Shown piece by piece: positions 8,459-17,325 of a stretch of DNA of 64,000 nucleotides (its first letter is position 1; each line of letters opens with the position of its first letter). Origin of the DNA: Chlamydiota bacterium (GTDB taxonomy: Bacteria; Chlamydiota; Chlamydiia; Chlamydiales; Rhabdochlamydiaceae); NCBI GenBank assembly GCA_022614855.1, contig JAKEHU010000019.1:1-64000 (forward strand). The letters run 5' to 3'. A program made the position numbers and the translations under genes. A model generated the notes under the pieces. That model had not been told where the DNA came from, searched no databases, and worked only from the letters and a program-made list of their open reading frames with translations.

Positions 8459-9952
8459 ATGATGAAACTTGGAATCATAGCTAAAATTCAAGATCGCAAT
8501 TTTGCTGATGCGATTATTTTGCCTTTTTGGAAAGGAAAAAAGGGGCCGGCCCCTGCGATTCATCTCGATAAGGAATTTACCGAGATTTTGACACCTGCTA
8601 TCGAATCTGGAGATTTGACGGGAAAAGAGGGAGAGATATTTTATTTTTTCCCAACCAAGGGAAAAGAAAAGAGAATCATTTGGCTTGGCATTGGGGAAGA
8701 AGAAAAGATCACTGCTGAAATTTTAAGGCGCGGCTATGGAAAAGCTTTGGTAGCTTTAAAGAAGTTGAAGGCAAAAAAAATTCATGCAGCCGTTCCAAGT
8801 ACAAATCAAATCTCCAGCGATCTTATTCATTTAGGAACACTAGAGGGGCTTCTCTTAGCTAACTATTCATTTGATAAGTTGAAAGGGAAAAAGGAGAAAG
8901 AAGAAGAACACCTGATTGAGAGAATAGAAATCATTGGTGGAAGCCAAAAGAATCTTGCAAAGCTTTGTGAAAGAACAGAAAAGATTGCTGAGTCCGTCTA
9001 TTACACACGCGATCTGGTCATGGGAAATGCAGCAGATGTGACTCCACTGTTTTTATCTGAAAAGGCAAAAGAGCTGCAAAGAGACTTTCCGAAAGTAAAA
9101 GTTTCAATTTTGAAAAAAAAGGAGTTGGAAAAGGAGAAGATGGGACTTCTCTTAGCTGTTGGACAGGGTTCTGCAGTTGAACCAACTTTGATCATTATTG
9201 AATATTTTGGAGATCGAAAATCAGATGAAAAAACCGCTTTGATTGGAAAAGGAGTTACCTTCGACACTGGTGGTTTGAATTTAAAACCGACTGGAAGCAT
9301 GGAAGAAATGAGAGTGGATATGGCAGGAGCGGCAATTGTCCTTGGTACGATTAAGGCTGCAGCTAATTTGGATTTAAAGGTGAATTTGATTGGAGTCATT
9401 CCTGCAACAGAAAATGCAATTGGGCCGAGTAGCTATAAACCAGGGGATGTGTACAGAGGATATAGCGGCATTACTGTTGAAATTTCCAATACGGATGCTG
9501 AGGGAAGATTGATTCTTGCTGATGCACTTTCCTATGTTCAAAAAAACTATGAACCGACACGCATGATTGATTTTGCAACGTTGACAGGTGGTGCTGTAGT
9601 TGCTCTAGGCGAAGAGGCAACAGCGCTTTTTTCTAATGATGATGAGCTAGCTTCTCAACTCATCCATGCGGGAGAAAAAACCTATGAACGGCTTTGGAAA
9701 ATGCCCCTTTTCTCAGAGTATGATGATCTTTTAAAATCAAAAATTGCAGACATAAAAAATTCTGGAGGGAAAAAAGCCTCTCCCATTACAGGAGCAAAAT
9801 TTTTGCAGCGTTTTGTGAAGGAAAATATTCCATGGGCTCACCTCGACATTGCAGGCACAGCTTTTGTCGCAGAGCCAAAGCCCTACTGTCCAGCTCCAGC
9901 AACAGGGGTGGGAATTCGCCTTCTCATCCAATACTTTGATGATATGGCATGA
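8459..9952 (+). CDS. pepA: Leucyl aminopeptidase (M17 family)
   Basis: A cytosolic two-metal aminopeptidase that releases N-terminal residues from peptides. The 497-residue length is normal for M17. The C-terminal catalytic domain carries GKGVTFDTGGLNLKP (around residue 265) and NTDAEGRL (around 343), which hold the metal ligands and catalytic residues. The N-terminal macro-like domain is more divergent, as usual. The final codons overlap the next gene by four bases (ATGA), so pepA and the pseudouridine synthase are translationally coupled. Confidence 0.95.
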   Translation: MMKLGIIAKIQDRNFADAIILPFWKGKKGPAPAIHLDKEFTEILTPAIESGDLTGKEGEIFYFFPTKGKEKRIIWLGIGEEEKITAEILRRGYGKALVALKKLKAKKIHAAVPSTNQISSDLIHLGTLEGLLLANYSFDKLKGKKEKEEEHLIERIEIIGGSQKNLAKLCERTEKIAESVYYTRDLVMGNAADVTPLFLSEKAKELQRDFPKVKVSILKKKELEKEKMGLLLAVGQGSAVEPTLIIIEYFGDRKSDEKTALIGKGVTFDTGGLNLKPTGSMEEMRVDMAGAAIVLGTIKAAANLDLKVNLIGVIPATENAIGPSSYKPGDVYRGYSGITVEISNTDAEGRLILADALSYVQKNYEPTRMIDFATLTGGAVVALGEEATALFSNDDELASQLIHAGEKTYERLWKMPLFSEYDDLLKSKIADIKNSGGKKASPITGAKFLQRFVKENIPWAHLDIAGTAFVAEPKPYCPAPATGVGIRLLIQYFDDMA

Positions 9953-10902
9953 AAAGGTATCGCTGGAAAGTATCGCATAAAGAACATGGGATGAAACTCC
10001 TTCCTTTTTTAAGAGAGAAGTGTGAGGCTTACCCTTCAGTCAAATCCTTGAAGCGAGCAATTGAAAATAAATGTTGCACAATTGATGGAAAAGTAGAATT
10101 TTTTTCCACACACCCCCTTTCGAAAAATCAAATTATTGAACTCCGTTTTTCTGAAGAAAAACAACAGAGGATTTCTCCAAAAATTTTATACGAAGATGAA
10201 GATCTAATCATATTTGATAAACCAGCTGGTCTCATTACTAAACTGGAAAATTTTATTGAGATAGGTTCAAATGAAGAGTGGCAACTTGTCCATCGTTTAG
10301 ACAAGGAAACCTCGGGCTGTTTGATTTTGGCAAAAAATGGGAAGACTGGAAAAAAGATGGGAGAGCTATTTTCTCTTAGAAAGGTGAAAAAAGGATATCT
10401 TGCCATTGTTGATAAAAAAATCAATCAAGATGAAGGGACCATCGACCAATATCTTGTAAAAAAAGCGGAGTATGATGGAGGGTCCATTTACGGTCCTTCT
10501 TTTATAAAGAAGGGTAAAAAAGCGATTACCAATTGGAAAAGCCTGCAAAAACAGCCTTTTGCTTCTCTCATCTTTTGTAACCCAGTGACAGGTAGGACCC
10601 ATCAAATACGCGCTGGGTTCACCTCAATTGGCCATCCTATTTTGGGAGATTGGCAATATGCAAAAAACTTTGCCTGCAAATATCAGCCAAAAAGACACCT
10701 TCTTCACGCCTATGAGCTTCAATTTCTTCATCCGATTTCTGGAAAATTGATTACAGTCCACGCTCCCATTCCCGATGATTTTTTAGAAGCTTTAAAAATT
10801 TTATGGTTAAATGCAATCGATCTTAATCATCAAAACCTCGGCAATTGGGGATGTGATCCAATCCTTGCCAATCCTCGATCTGCTAAAGAGGAATTATCCT
10901 GA
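9949..10902 (+). CDS. RluA-family RNA pseudouridine synthase
   Basis: The enzyme isomerises uridine to pseudouridine in rRNA or tRNA; the target cannot be read from sequence. The 317-residue protein has an S4-like N-terminus (about 15-65). Its catalytic core carries HRLDKETSGCLILAKN (around residue 112, catalytic Asp in RLD) and, further on, GRTHQIRAGFTSIGHPILGD. The family domain would normally end near HAPIPDDFLEAL, but the frame runs on about 35 residues, so its last 92 bases overlap the start of the GT9 gene in another frame. The tail looks like accidental extension. Confidence 0.9.
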   Translation: MKRYRWKVSHKEHGMKLLPFLREKCEAYPSVKSLKRAIENKCCTIDGKVEFFSTHPLSKNQIIELRFSEEKQQRISPKILYEDEDLIIFDKPAGLITKLENFIEIGSNEEWQLVHRLDKETSGCLILAKNGKTGKKMGELFSLRKVKKGYLAIVDKKINQDEGTIDQYLVKKAEYDGGSIYGPSFIKKGKKAITNWKSLQKQPFASLIFCNPVTGRTHQIRAGFTSIGHPILGDWQYAKNFACKYQPKRHLLHAYELQFLHPISGKLITVHAPIPDDFLEALKILWLNAIDLNHQNLGNWGCDPILANPRSAKEELS

Positions 10903-11893
10903 CTGTCAAATTGATTGGGTTGTAGAAAAGAGCTCTGCACCTCTTCTCTCTGCCCACCCATCTATTCATTCCGTCATTGAAATCGATACAAAAAAATGGC
11001 GCCGCAAGCTAAGCGAAAAAAACAGTTGGAGAGAAATTTTCCATTCGTTTAAGAAACTTCGCTTAAAAAAGTATGATCTCATTTTTGATCTGCAAGGAAA
11101 TTGCAAATCTGCTCTTTTTACTTTGTTTGCCAGAGGAAAGTCTAAAATTGGCTTTAGTTGGCAATCTGTTCCTGAGAAAATCAATTTTTTTTTCACAAAC
11201 AAACATGTAAAAATTGCAAAAAACATTCCCATCCAACTTCGATATTTACGACTTATCGAGCCATTTGTTTCTACTGCTGAAATACCATCATCTAAGATCT
11301 CTTTTCACCTTTCAGCCCAAGATAAGCAAAAAATAGATGCAATTATCCATTCCATTTCTCTGAGTCCCATTTTTATGATCTGCTTTGGGTCAAAATGGAT
11401 TAATAAACAGCTGCCGGATTCCACCCTGATTCAATTTTTAGCAATGGTTGAACATGTGTATGCTCCCTATTTTCTTTTTGTCTATGGAAATGAGGAAGAA
11501 AAAATGCGTGCTAAAATTTTTGAAGAAAATTTTTTAAACCGATCTAAAGTCATAGGAGAAATGAGTTTGCCATTTTGGCAAAGGTTAATCGCCCGAGTTG
11601 ATTGTCTCATAGCAATGGATTCTGCTGCTCTTCACCTTTGCGGAACAACCAATACTCCCAGTTTTACCATTTTTGGCCCCTCATCTTCTTCCATTTATAA
11701 ACCAATCGGAGAAAAACATCTTGCCTACCAGGGATCATGTCCTTACCAGGTAGAGTTTGAAAAGAGATGTCCCCATCTGCGAAGTTGCAAAACAGGCGCA
11801 TGCATCAAAACAGTTAGCGCAGGAGAGCTTTTTCACTCTTTTCATCAATTTTGGTTGCAAATAGGTGAAAGATCACCTCTTTTGTCTCTTTAA
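10811..11893 (+). CDS. Glycosyltransferase family 9 (lipopolysaccharide heptosyltransferase-like)
   Basis: This 360-residue cytosolic enzyme matches the ADP-heptose:LPS heptosyltransferase fold. The N-terminus SILIIKTSAIGDVIQSLP is the family's donor-side start, IFDLQGNCKSAL follows, and the C-terminal half has DCLIAMDSAALHLCGT and PSFTIFGPSS. Its probable role is adding heptose or a related sugar to the lipid A-core of the outer membrane; substrate specificity (WaaC, WaaF or WaaQ) is not decided. The N-terminal motif fixes the start at ATG 10811 despite the 92-base overlap with the upstream gene. It also overlaps the convergent Nudix gene by 80 bases. Confidence 0.9.
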   Translation: MQSILIIKTSAIGDVIQSLPILDLLKRNYPDCQIDWVVEKSSAPLLSAHPSIHSVIEIDTKKWRRKLSEKNSWREIFHSFKKLRLKKYDLIFDLQGNCKSALFTLFARGKSKIGFSWQSVPEKINFFFTNKHVKIAKNIPIQLRYLRLIEPFVSTAEIPSSKISFHLSAQDKQKIDAIIHSISLSPIFMICFGSKWINKQLPDSTLIQFLAMVEHVYAPYFLFVYGNEEEKMRAKIFEENFLNRSKVIGEMSLPFWQRLIARVDCLIAMDSAALHLCGTTNTPSFTIFGPSSSSIYKPIGEKHLAYQGSCPYQVEFEKRCPHLRSCKTGACIKTVSAGELFHSFHQFWLQIGERSPLLSL

Positions 11894-12314
11894 AAATTTC
11901 GCTATCCTCTTTCAAGTTTTCAACGTCTTCAAGAGAAAACCAGCGCAACAATCCCTGTTCCATTAGATCCTTTCTTATTTCGCCCCCAATGGGTCTCGCA
12001 ATAAAGATTAGATCGATATGTTGATGGGCTGGTTTATCTTTAAACGAAGGGATTTCTTCTAAAAGACAAAGGTAGGGTCTTGGGACGCTTACTGCATTAT
12101 GCTCGTGAATGAAAATATTTTCTTGCAGGATGAATTCAATAAAAAGACCCGTTTCTTCCAGAACTTCTCTTTTTGCTCCCTCAGGAGGAATTTCATTTTC
12201 CTCTAAATGTCCACCTGGAGGAAGCCATTTGCAAAATTTAGGATGGTATACCAAAAGAGTTTTATTTTGATTGAGAATGTAGCTTGTCACCGTAAAGTGT
12301 TTTTCTAGCACCAT
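11814..12314 (-). CDS. Nudix hydrolase
   Basis: A 166-residue Nudix-fold pyrophosphohydrolase, an MutT-like enzyme acting on nucleoside diphosphate-linked compounds. The Nudix box runs GGHLEENEIPPEGAKREV then LEETGL, matching GX5EX7REUXEEXGU. The substrate is not predictable. The 3' end overlaps the GT9 gene by 80 bases on the other strand, and its first 53 bases overlap the end of the upstream 893-residue gene. It starts MVLEKHFTVTSYI. Confidence 0.85.
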   Translation of the reverse strand: MVLEKHFTVTSYILNQNKTLLVYHPKFCKWLPPGGHLEENEIPPEGAKREVLEETGLFIEFILQENIFIHEHNAVSVPRPYLCLLEEIPSFKDKPAHQHIDLIFIARPIGGEIRKDLMEQGLLRWFSLEDVENLKEDSEIFKETKEVIFHLFATKIDEKSEKALLR

Positions 12315-14943
12315 TTTTCTTTTCAGGAGTTGAAGTTAGAGTAGTTTCATCTATTTTAAGATTTAAGAAGGGAATTAAAATGAGATGGAAAAAAAATCCG
12401 CGATTAAAGGAGACAGATTTCAGCAATTTTAAAAATCCTTGGATTGAGCTATCTACAGCTGCAAAAGACTGTTTTTTAATGATTTCTTGAATAAATGTGA
12501 AATTTAAAAGCTGAAAATTCATTTCATGAATGGATCTTGTCATGCTTTCAACTTGTTCAAATACCTTTTTTTTTGCTTCTTCGTTTGTGTCGTTTATGGC
12601 GTTGAAAAGTTGAGGTAATTGAAGTTTTAGATTGCGATGAAGGTCCAGGAGATATTTTTTTTGATCTATCGTCAAAGTAGAATCTCCTTCAATTTCTGTA
12701 GAGATCTTAATAAATTCAGCTTCCAATTGGTGATATTTTTTTGAGGAAGACAAATTAAACATAAAATTTTTCATCTTCTCTATGATTTGATTTACTAAAA
12801 CATTAGGGGAGCTGGTATTTTCAAATGCTTGGTTAACAGCTCGAAAGATGATCAAGTTTAAAATGGAATCAATTTTCGTTTTAAGTCGTTTTTCTTCATT
12901 TTCTAAGTTTTGCAAAGAGAATTCTTCTATGCTTTTGGGATCAAATCCTTGATTGAGAATCTCGAGAAACTGCACCTCTTTTTTTTCAATTTGTTTAGGA
13001 TCTTCAAAAAGTGTTCTATAAACTTCAAAAATATTTTTTTGTAATTCCTCGCCAGCTTTTTCCGTTAAAAATGCTTTAAATGCCTCTTTAATTTTTTGGT
13101 AATAGTTTGGATGGCCATTTATCTGCTGGCTTAGATTGGTATGCGTAGATTTTTTTTCTCCATAAGTTATTGCCTCTAAAATCAGGCGTACATGCGTTTC
13201 AAAGATCTCATTCGGATTCCCTTTGTCAACTTTTTTAGACTGTTTTAAAAGTTGTTCTGCAATTTCATCAGCTATTTCGTTTAAGATGCGGATAGCGGCG
13301 TGGGTAAAAGTGCTATTTTTTTGCACAGAGTTGACTCCGTTTTCAATGAGAGTTTCCACAGCGCGATTTCGAATAAGACCTCTTTTTATCTGCCAAGAGA
13401 TAAGAAGGTTGAGGATAAATTGCGGAATTACGAAAAACAGACCGGTGAGATGGAAAAAAATTCTAGCGCAAAAATTTAAAGGGATGCGAATGAAAGAAAA
13501 GGAGAACTGGTTAAAACTTTCATCTCCAATTGTTCTCCATTTTTCAACCAATTTTATCTTGGGAAAAAAGTCGACAATTTTTAAAGAAACTTTTTCATAA
13601 AGAGTTTCAAAAGTCATCTGCCCATTGGATTCCGGTTTTTTTAATTCTTCGGAAACCATCTCTTCAACTGTTCCAATGGGTTTTTTAGCTGCTACAGTTT
13701 TATAACAACCATTATGGATTTCTAAAAAACGGTTAAAATAATTTAAATAAGAGTAGAAATTATTGATCGAATTCTCTTTGGAAATTGTATCGAAGGTTTT
13801 TAAAATTGAAGAAGCGAAACCATCAAAATAAAAACGAGTTGTTAAAAGCAGAAGTGGAAAAGCGATTTTTGCACCGATTTTTTTGTAAAGAGGGACTTTA
13901 TGTTTTTCTAAGATGTGCAAAAGGTTCTCTTTTAGATCTTTAGTGGAACTAGATTGACAAAGTTCAAGATATTTTATCTCCTCTAGAGACAAGCTACAAA
14001 AATTTTCAAGAATCCATTTAATGGAAATGAAAAAACTTATTTTTTGTACCAATTCATTTTTTTTCTTAAGAATTAGCTCCTGATAATTTTCATCAATATT
14101 AGACGGCAAAAAGGATGAAGTTTTTGATATTGGAGACTTTGTTTTGAGGTCATTTTCTTGTATTTGAACTGAGGATAAATCAGGAGAGAGAATTTGGATA
14201 TTATTAATCGAAATTTTCATCTTATTTTCATTGATCCAATTTTTTAAAATAAAAGGAATTTCTATCCATTTTTTAGATTCTTCAATTCCTTCAATTCCAT
14301 CTTCAAGCTGTTTCAGCGAGACAATTGTATCAGGATCACTTGTAGACCCTTTAGCTTTATTTAATACTGTTTTTAAACAGAGGAGTAAAATTTTTGTTAA
14401 CCGTTCATTTAGGCTATCTTGAGAAAATTTGAGGATAAATTCTTCTAGCACATTGTAAAAATTAAAAGGAGGTTTGTTTTGAGGGGAGGGTTCTACCTGA
14501 TTTTCTTTCTTGTTAAGTATTTCATCTGCAGATGTGAGGATATTATTTAATTTTGCGAAAACATTTTTCGTTTCGATGACTAATTGTTGAAAAGGAGTTG
14601 AACCACCAGGTACCGATTTTTTTTCGTTTTTATTAGATGATATGGGATGAAAATATTCTATTGTAGATTCAATTTTCTGCAATGTTCCATTCACAATCTT
14701 GGCGATTTTTAAAGGAGTGAAGCAGGTTTTTTCTGCAGCTGAAGAAAGAGAATTTTGACAATCTTTTTTGTATTGTTGAAATTGTTGTGTAGGAGTTTTG
14801 CATCCATCGTAATAGTTATTGAGTGCGTTTGAATCGAGAAAAGAATAAACAAAAAGGGAGAGAGTATTTTTTGTTTCATTTACAGATAAGTGAAATCCCT
14901 TCTGTAATTTTTCTACAATGTTGAATGGAGTTATAATTGGCAT
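12262..14943 (-). CDS. Large hypothetical protein with two central hydrophobic regions
   Basis: I do not recognise this 893-residue protein. It is predicted mostly helical and is rich in K, E, N and S. It has hydrophobic stretches near residues 360-380 (IAFPLLLLTTRFYFDGF) and about 480-515 (ending FFVIPQFILNLLISW), a bilobed pattern that could be a membrane hairpin as in some chlamydial inclusion-membrane or effector proteins. There is no signal peptide. Long coiled-coil-like segments flank the hydrophobic core. It overlaps the Nudix gene by 53 bases. Function unknown; a secreted effector is one possibility. Confidence 0.7.
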   Translation of the reverse strand: MPIITPFNIVEKLQKGFHLSVNETKNTLSLFVYSFLDSNALNNYYDGCKTPTQQFQQYKKDCQNSLSSAAEKTCFTPLKIAKIVNGTLQKIESTIEYFHPISSNKNEKKSVPGGSTPFQQLVIETKNVFAKLNNILTSADEILNKKENQVEPSPQNKPPFNFYNVLEEFILKFSQDSLNERLTKILLLCLKTVLNKAKGSTSDPDTIVSLKQLEDGIEGIEESKKWIEIPFILKNWINENKMKISINNIQILSPDLSSVQIQENDLKTKSPISKTSSFLPSNIDENYQELILKKKNELVQKISFFISIKWILENFCSLSLEEIKYLELCQSSSTKDLKENLLHILEKHKVPLYKKIGAKIAFPLLLLTTRFYFDGFASSILKTFDTISKENSINNFYSYLNYFNRFLEIHNGCYKTVAAKKPIGTVEEMVSEELKKPESNGQMTFETLYEKVSLKIVDFFPKIKLVEKWRTIGDESFNQFSFSFIRIPLNFCARIFFHLTGLFFVIPQFILNLLISWQIKRGLIRNRAVETLIENGVNSVQKNSTFTHAAIRILNEIADEIAEQLLKQSKKVDKGNPNEIFETHVRLILEAITYGEKKSTHTNLSQQINGHPNYYQKIKEAFKAFLTEKAGEELQKNIFEVYRTLFEDPKQIEKKEVQFLEILNQGFDPKSIEEFSLQNLENEEKRLKTKIDSILNLIIFRAVNQAFENTSSPNVLVNQIIEKMKNFMFNLSSSKKYHQLEAEFIKISTEIEGDSTLTIDQKKYLLDLHRNLKLQLPQLFNAINDTNEEAKKKVFEQVESMTRSIHEMNFQLLNFTFIQEIIKKQSFAAVDSSIQGFLKLLKSVSFNRGFFFHLILIPFLNLKIDETTLTSTPEKKNGARKTLYGDKLHSQSK

Positions 14944-15008
14944 TTTTTCTTCTTTGTTAAAAAAATAGTATGATAACTTAGCGGTTTTAGTGCAATGATC
15001 AGGGTATC

Positions 15009-15989
15009 ATGAGGTTGAAAAGGTTTCTTCTCATTGGGCTATGTTTTTCGACTCTTTTAACGGCAGGGCAGGATGATTACAGTTTTAATGACCATCTTTC
15101 TCTTTTGGGGGATTGGCTCTATTTGCGCAGATCCAAAGTAGACAATGTAAAGCTGGTTGAAGATAGCAACAAATCGTGCAGCGATCAGCCCAATTGTACG
15201 GTGATGAATGCAGATAATTTGCTCCATGATATGGATTGGGAGCAGGCGGTGAGGGGCTCATTGACCTATACACATAGCGATGGTGCTTCTTTGGAAGCTC
15301 TTTACATCTATGTCTGGCCGTGGATAGGGGAAAAGCAGGTCACCTCTAATGGAGGTCTTTCTTTTCCCTTCAAAGATGCAAATTTTGCTCAAGATTTTAT
15401 GAATGCAAATTTAGCTAAGGGGAAATATACCTCTGCATTTCAAAATGGCGAATTGAATTACTGGCGCCACCTCTCTCCAAGGCGGGTCAACTACTTTTCT
15501 GCCTCATGGGTTGGTGGGTTTCGATTTATCTATTTGAGAGAAACATTGGATCTTACCTTTCAAAAAAATGGCAATTCGTCTGAGTATGACATCAAAACAA
15601 AAAATCTTCTCTATGGAATTCAATTTGGGGGAATTTTTGAAATCAATCCGACAAGAAAATGGACTTGGACACTCCTCATTAAAGCAGCAGCTTTTTTAAA
15701 TGATATGAAAAATGAGGTGTTTTTAGGGGATCTCAACAATACAGCCATTTTGCGCGATTTTAGCAAAAAGAGCTGGCAAATCTCCTTTTTGGGAGAGGCA
15801 TCCATCACTCTTTCCTACCAACTTTTTAGCCACCTCAATATCCACTTGGGATATCAAGGGCTGCTCTTAAATAAACTTGCTTTAGCACCAGAGCAAAAAA
15901 ATAGTCGCCCTAATTCAAAGAAGAAGATCAATAAAGAGGGAAATATTGCGATCGACGGTGCTTTCGCTGGCGCTACCTTGAGCTATTAA
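15009..15989 (+). CDS. Putative outer-membrane beta-barrel protein
   Basis: The 326-residue protein begins with a signal peptide (about 1-19, hydrophobic LLIGLCFSTLLTA). The mature part opens with GDWLYLRRS and has alternating aromatic/polar strands, repeated Y/W-rich turns and a terminal GATLSY, as expected of an outer-membrane barrel. It resembles in style the MOMP-like or Lxx-barrel families expanded in environmental chlamydiae, but I cannot name one. The two cysteines at about residues 57 and 62 (CSDQPNC) could form a disulfide. It is convergent with the SRP RNA gene. Confidence 0.65.
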   Translation: MRLKRFLLIGLCFSTLLTAGQDDYSFNDHLSLLGDWLYLRRSKVDNVKLVEDSNKSCSDQPNCTVMNADNLLHDMDWEQAVRGSLTYTHSDGASLEALYIYVWPWIGEKQVTSNGGLSFPFKDANFAQDFMNANLAKGKYTSAFQNGELNYWRHLSPRRVNYFSASWVGGFRFIYLRETLDLTFQKNGNSSEYDIKTKNLLYGIQFGGIFEINPTRKWTWTLLIKAAAFLNDMKNEVFLGDLNNTAILRDFSKKSWQISFLGEASITLSYQLFSHLNIHLGYQGLLLNKLALAPEQKNSRPNSKKKINKEGNIAIDGAFAGATLSY

Positions 15990-16011
15990 TTGTTTTTTAG
16001 ACTTAAAAAAA

Positions 16012-16109
16012 GGCCGGAGAGCATTCTAGACATGAGATAATATCTTTAAGGCTGCTACCTTCCGGTCCTGACCTGGTTCAAACCTCTAGCATTTCTTGAA
16101 GTCCCCGGC
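16012..16109 (-). ncRNA. ffs: Signal recognition particle RNA, bacterial small (4.5S) type
   Basis: On the minus strand this contains the hallmark apical core CCAGGTCAGGACCGGAAGG followed by TAGCAGCC, which binds Ffh. The ends GCCGGGGA (from 16109) and TCTCCGGCC (to 16012) pair to close the hairpin. A T run on the transcript (16004-16010, A on the plus strand) follows as a terminator. The length of about 98 bases fits the short bacterial form lacking an Alu domain. Ends are set from the closing stem and may be off by a few bases. Confidence 0.93.
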
Positions 16110-16140
16110 GAAAACTGACGCAAAGACGATTAGCGTTATT

Positions 16141-17325
16141 TTACCAAATATGGTCTTTTGGATCCTCTTTTAAAGAAAAGTCTACTAGGTTTCGATGGCG
16201 GACCAGGTGGGTATTTGGAAAAAAGGTTTCAAGAATTTTAGGAACGGGAAGGTTCCTTTTTAAAAGAATATCTGTACTTTCTAGGCAAAGACCCACACCA
16301 TGTCCTTCTCCATATCCAGAAAATTGTACTGCCTGCTCTGTTACAGTAATTATAAAATCATTGCTCTTGATATTTTCTTTTCCCAAGATTTGCTGGAGCT
16401 GAAAAAAATCCAAATCCTTTGAGTCAGTATTTGAAGAAATGCGCAGGCCGTAGATCTTAGAGGATTGCTCATCTTGGAAGAGCTCTAATTTTTTTAACTC
16501 CTCTATTTCGAAAATTCGGCAGAAATCTTCTTTGGACGGCTGAAAGGTCCATCTGTGATTTTCTCTAAAAAATTGTGCGGGAAGGGAGATAACTCCAGGA
16601 GGGAAATTCCCTGGTTTACGGAATATGGAGGAGTAAGAGGCTGTTTTCCCGCCGCTATCTTTTGTCCATGTAGCAGAGAAAGGCTCTTCTTCAAAAACCA
16701 AAATGAGATGGCGGGTTTTTTCGACCGCGGTGACAACTTGCGCTGTACAATTTGCAAGCCCAAAATATCCCTCCTTTTCTCCTTCAAGATGCCAAGTTGC
16801 ATTTGGATCTTTTTTTGCTAAAGCATAGGAATTTGTTCTTGCAACAATGGAAACTGCTTCCAAAAGACTTTCATTTTTTTCACCAACAAATTCCGAAGAG
16901 AGTGTCGATTTAATGTAATTTTCAATGTCTACTTCATTGACAATGTGGATTTTGTCATTGACTGCATAAATTTCAAGACAGCCCTTGTATTCCAGATTAT
17001 CAACTAGTAAACGGCTTTGATTGTTGCGTGGGACAATGCGCATATGAAAAATTTTTCGAAAAAGAGATCCCCAATGGATTCCATTTTCATCTGAAAAGAC
17101 CTTTTCTTTTTTCCCTAAAAAACCCGAATCGATTAAAAGTTGATTTTCTGGATTGTAGATCAAGTATTTTCCCTTTGCTTCTAAAAGAATATTCTCAGCT
17201 TCTTTAATAAGCAGAACCTTAATCGTAGCTGGTTTGTTTTTCTGGGAGATATCCGTAGGAAAAAAGACATTTCCCATAAGTTTCGAAGAGAAGAGGATAA
17301 GTAAAGATGTAAGAAGGAATTTCAT
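16141..17325 (-). CDS. SpoIID/LytB-domain protein, probable peptidoglycan lytic enzyme
   Basis: A 394-residue secreted protein with an N-terminal signal peptide (LLTSLLILFSSKLMG). The SpoIID domain is visible: VDIENYIKSTLSSEF and ARTNSYALAKK in the middle, and GYGEGHGVGLCLESTDIL near the C-terminus. In Bacillus, SpoIID is a lytic transglycosylase acting on denuded glycan strands. Chlamydiae retain a SpoIID homologue thought to process the transient septal peptidoglycan. It starts four bases into ruvB's end (ATGA overlap), so the two are coupled. Confidence 0.85.
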   Translation of the reverse strand: MKFLLTSLLILFSSKLMGNVFFPTDISQKNKPATIKVLLIKEAENILLEAKGKYLIYNPENQLLIDSGFLGKKEKVFSDENGIHWGSLFRKIFHMRIVPRNNQSRLLVDNLEYKGCLEIYAVNDKIHIVNEVDIENYIKSTLSSEFVGEKNESLLEAVSIVARTNSYALAKKDPNATWHLEGEKEGYFGLANCTAQVVTAVEKTRHLILVFEEEPFSATWTKDSGGKTASYSSIFRKPGNFPPGVISLPAQFFRENHRWTFQPSKEDFCRIFEIEELKKLELFQDEQSSKIYGLRISSNTDSKDLDFFQLQQILGKENIKSNDFIITVTEQAVQFSGYGEGHGVGLCLESTDILLKRNLPVPKILETFFPNTHLVRHRNLVDFSLKEDPKDHIW

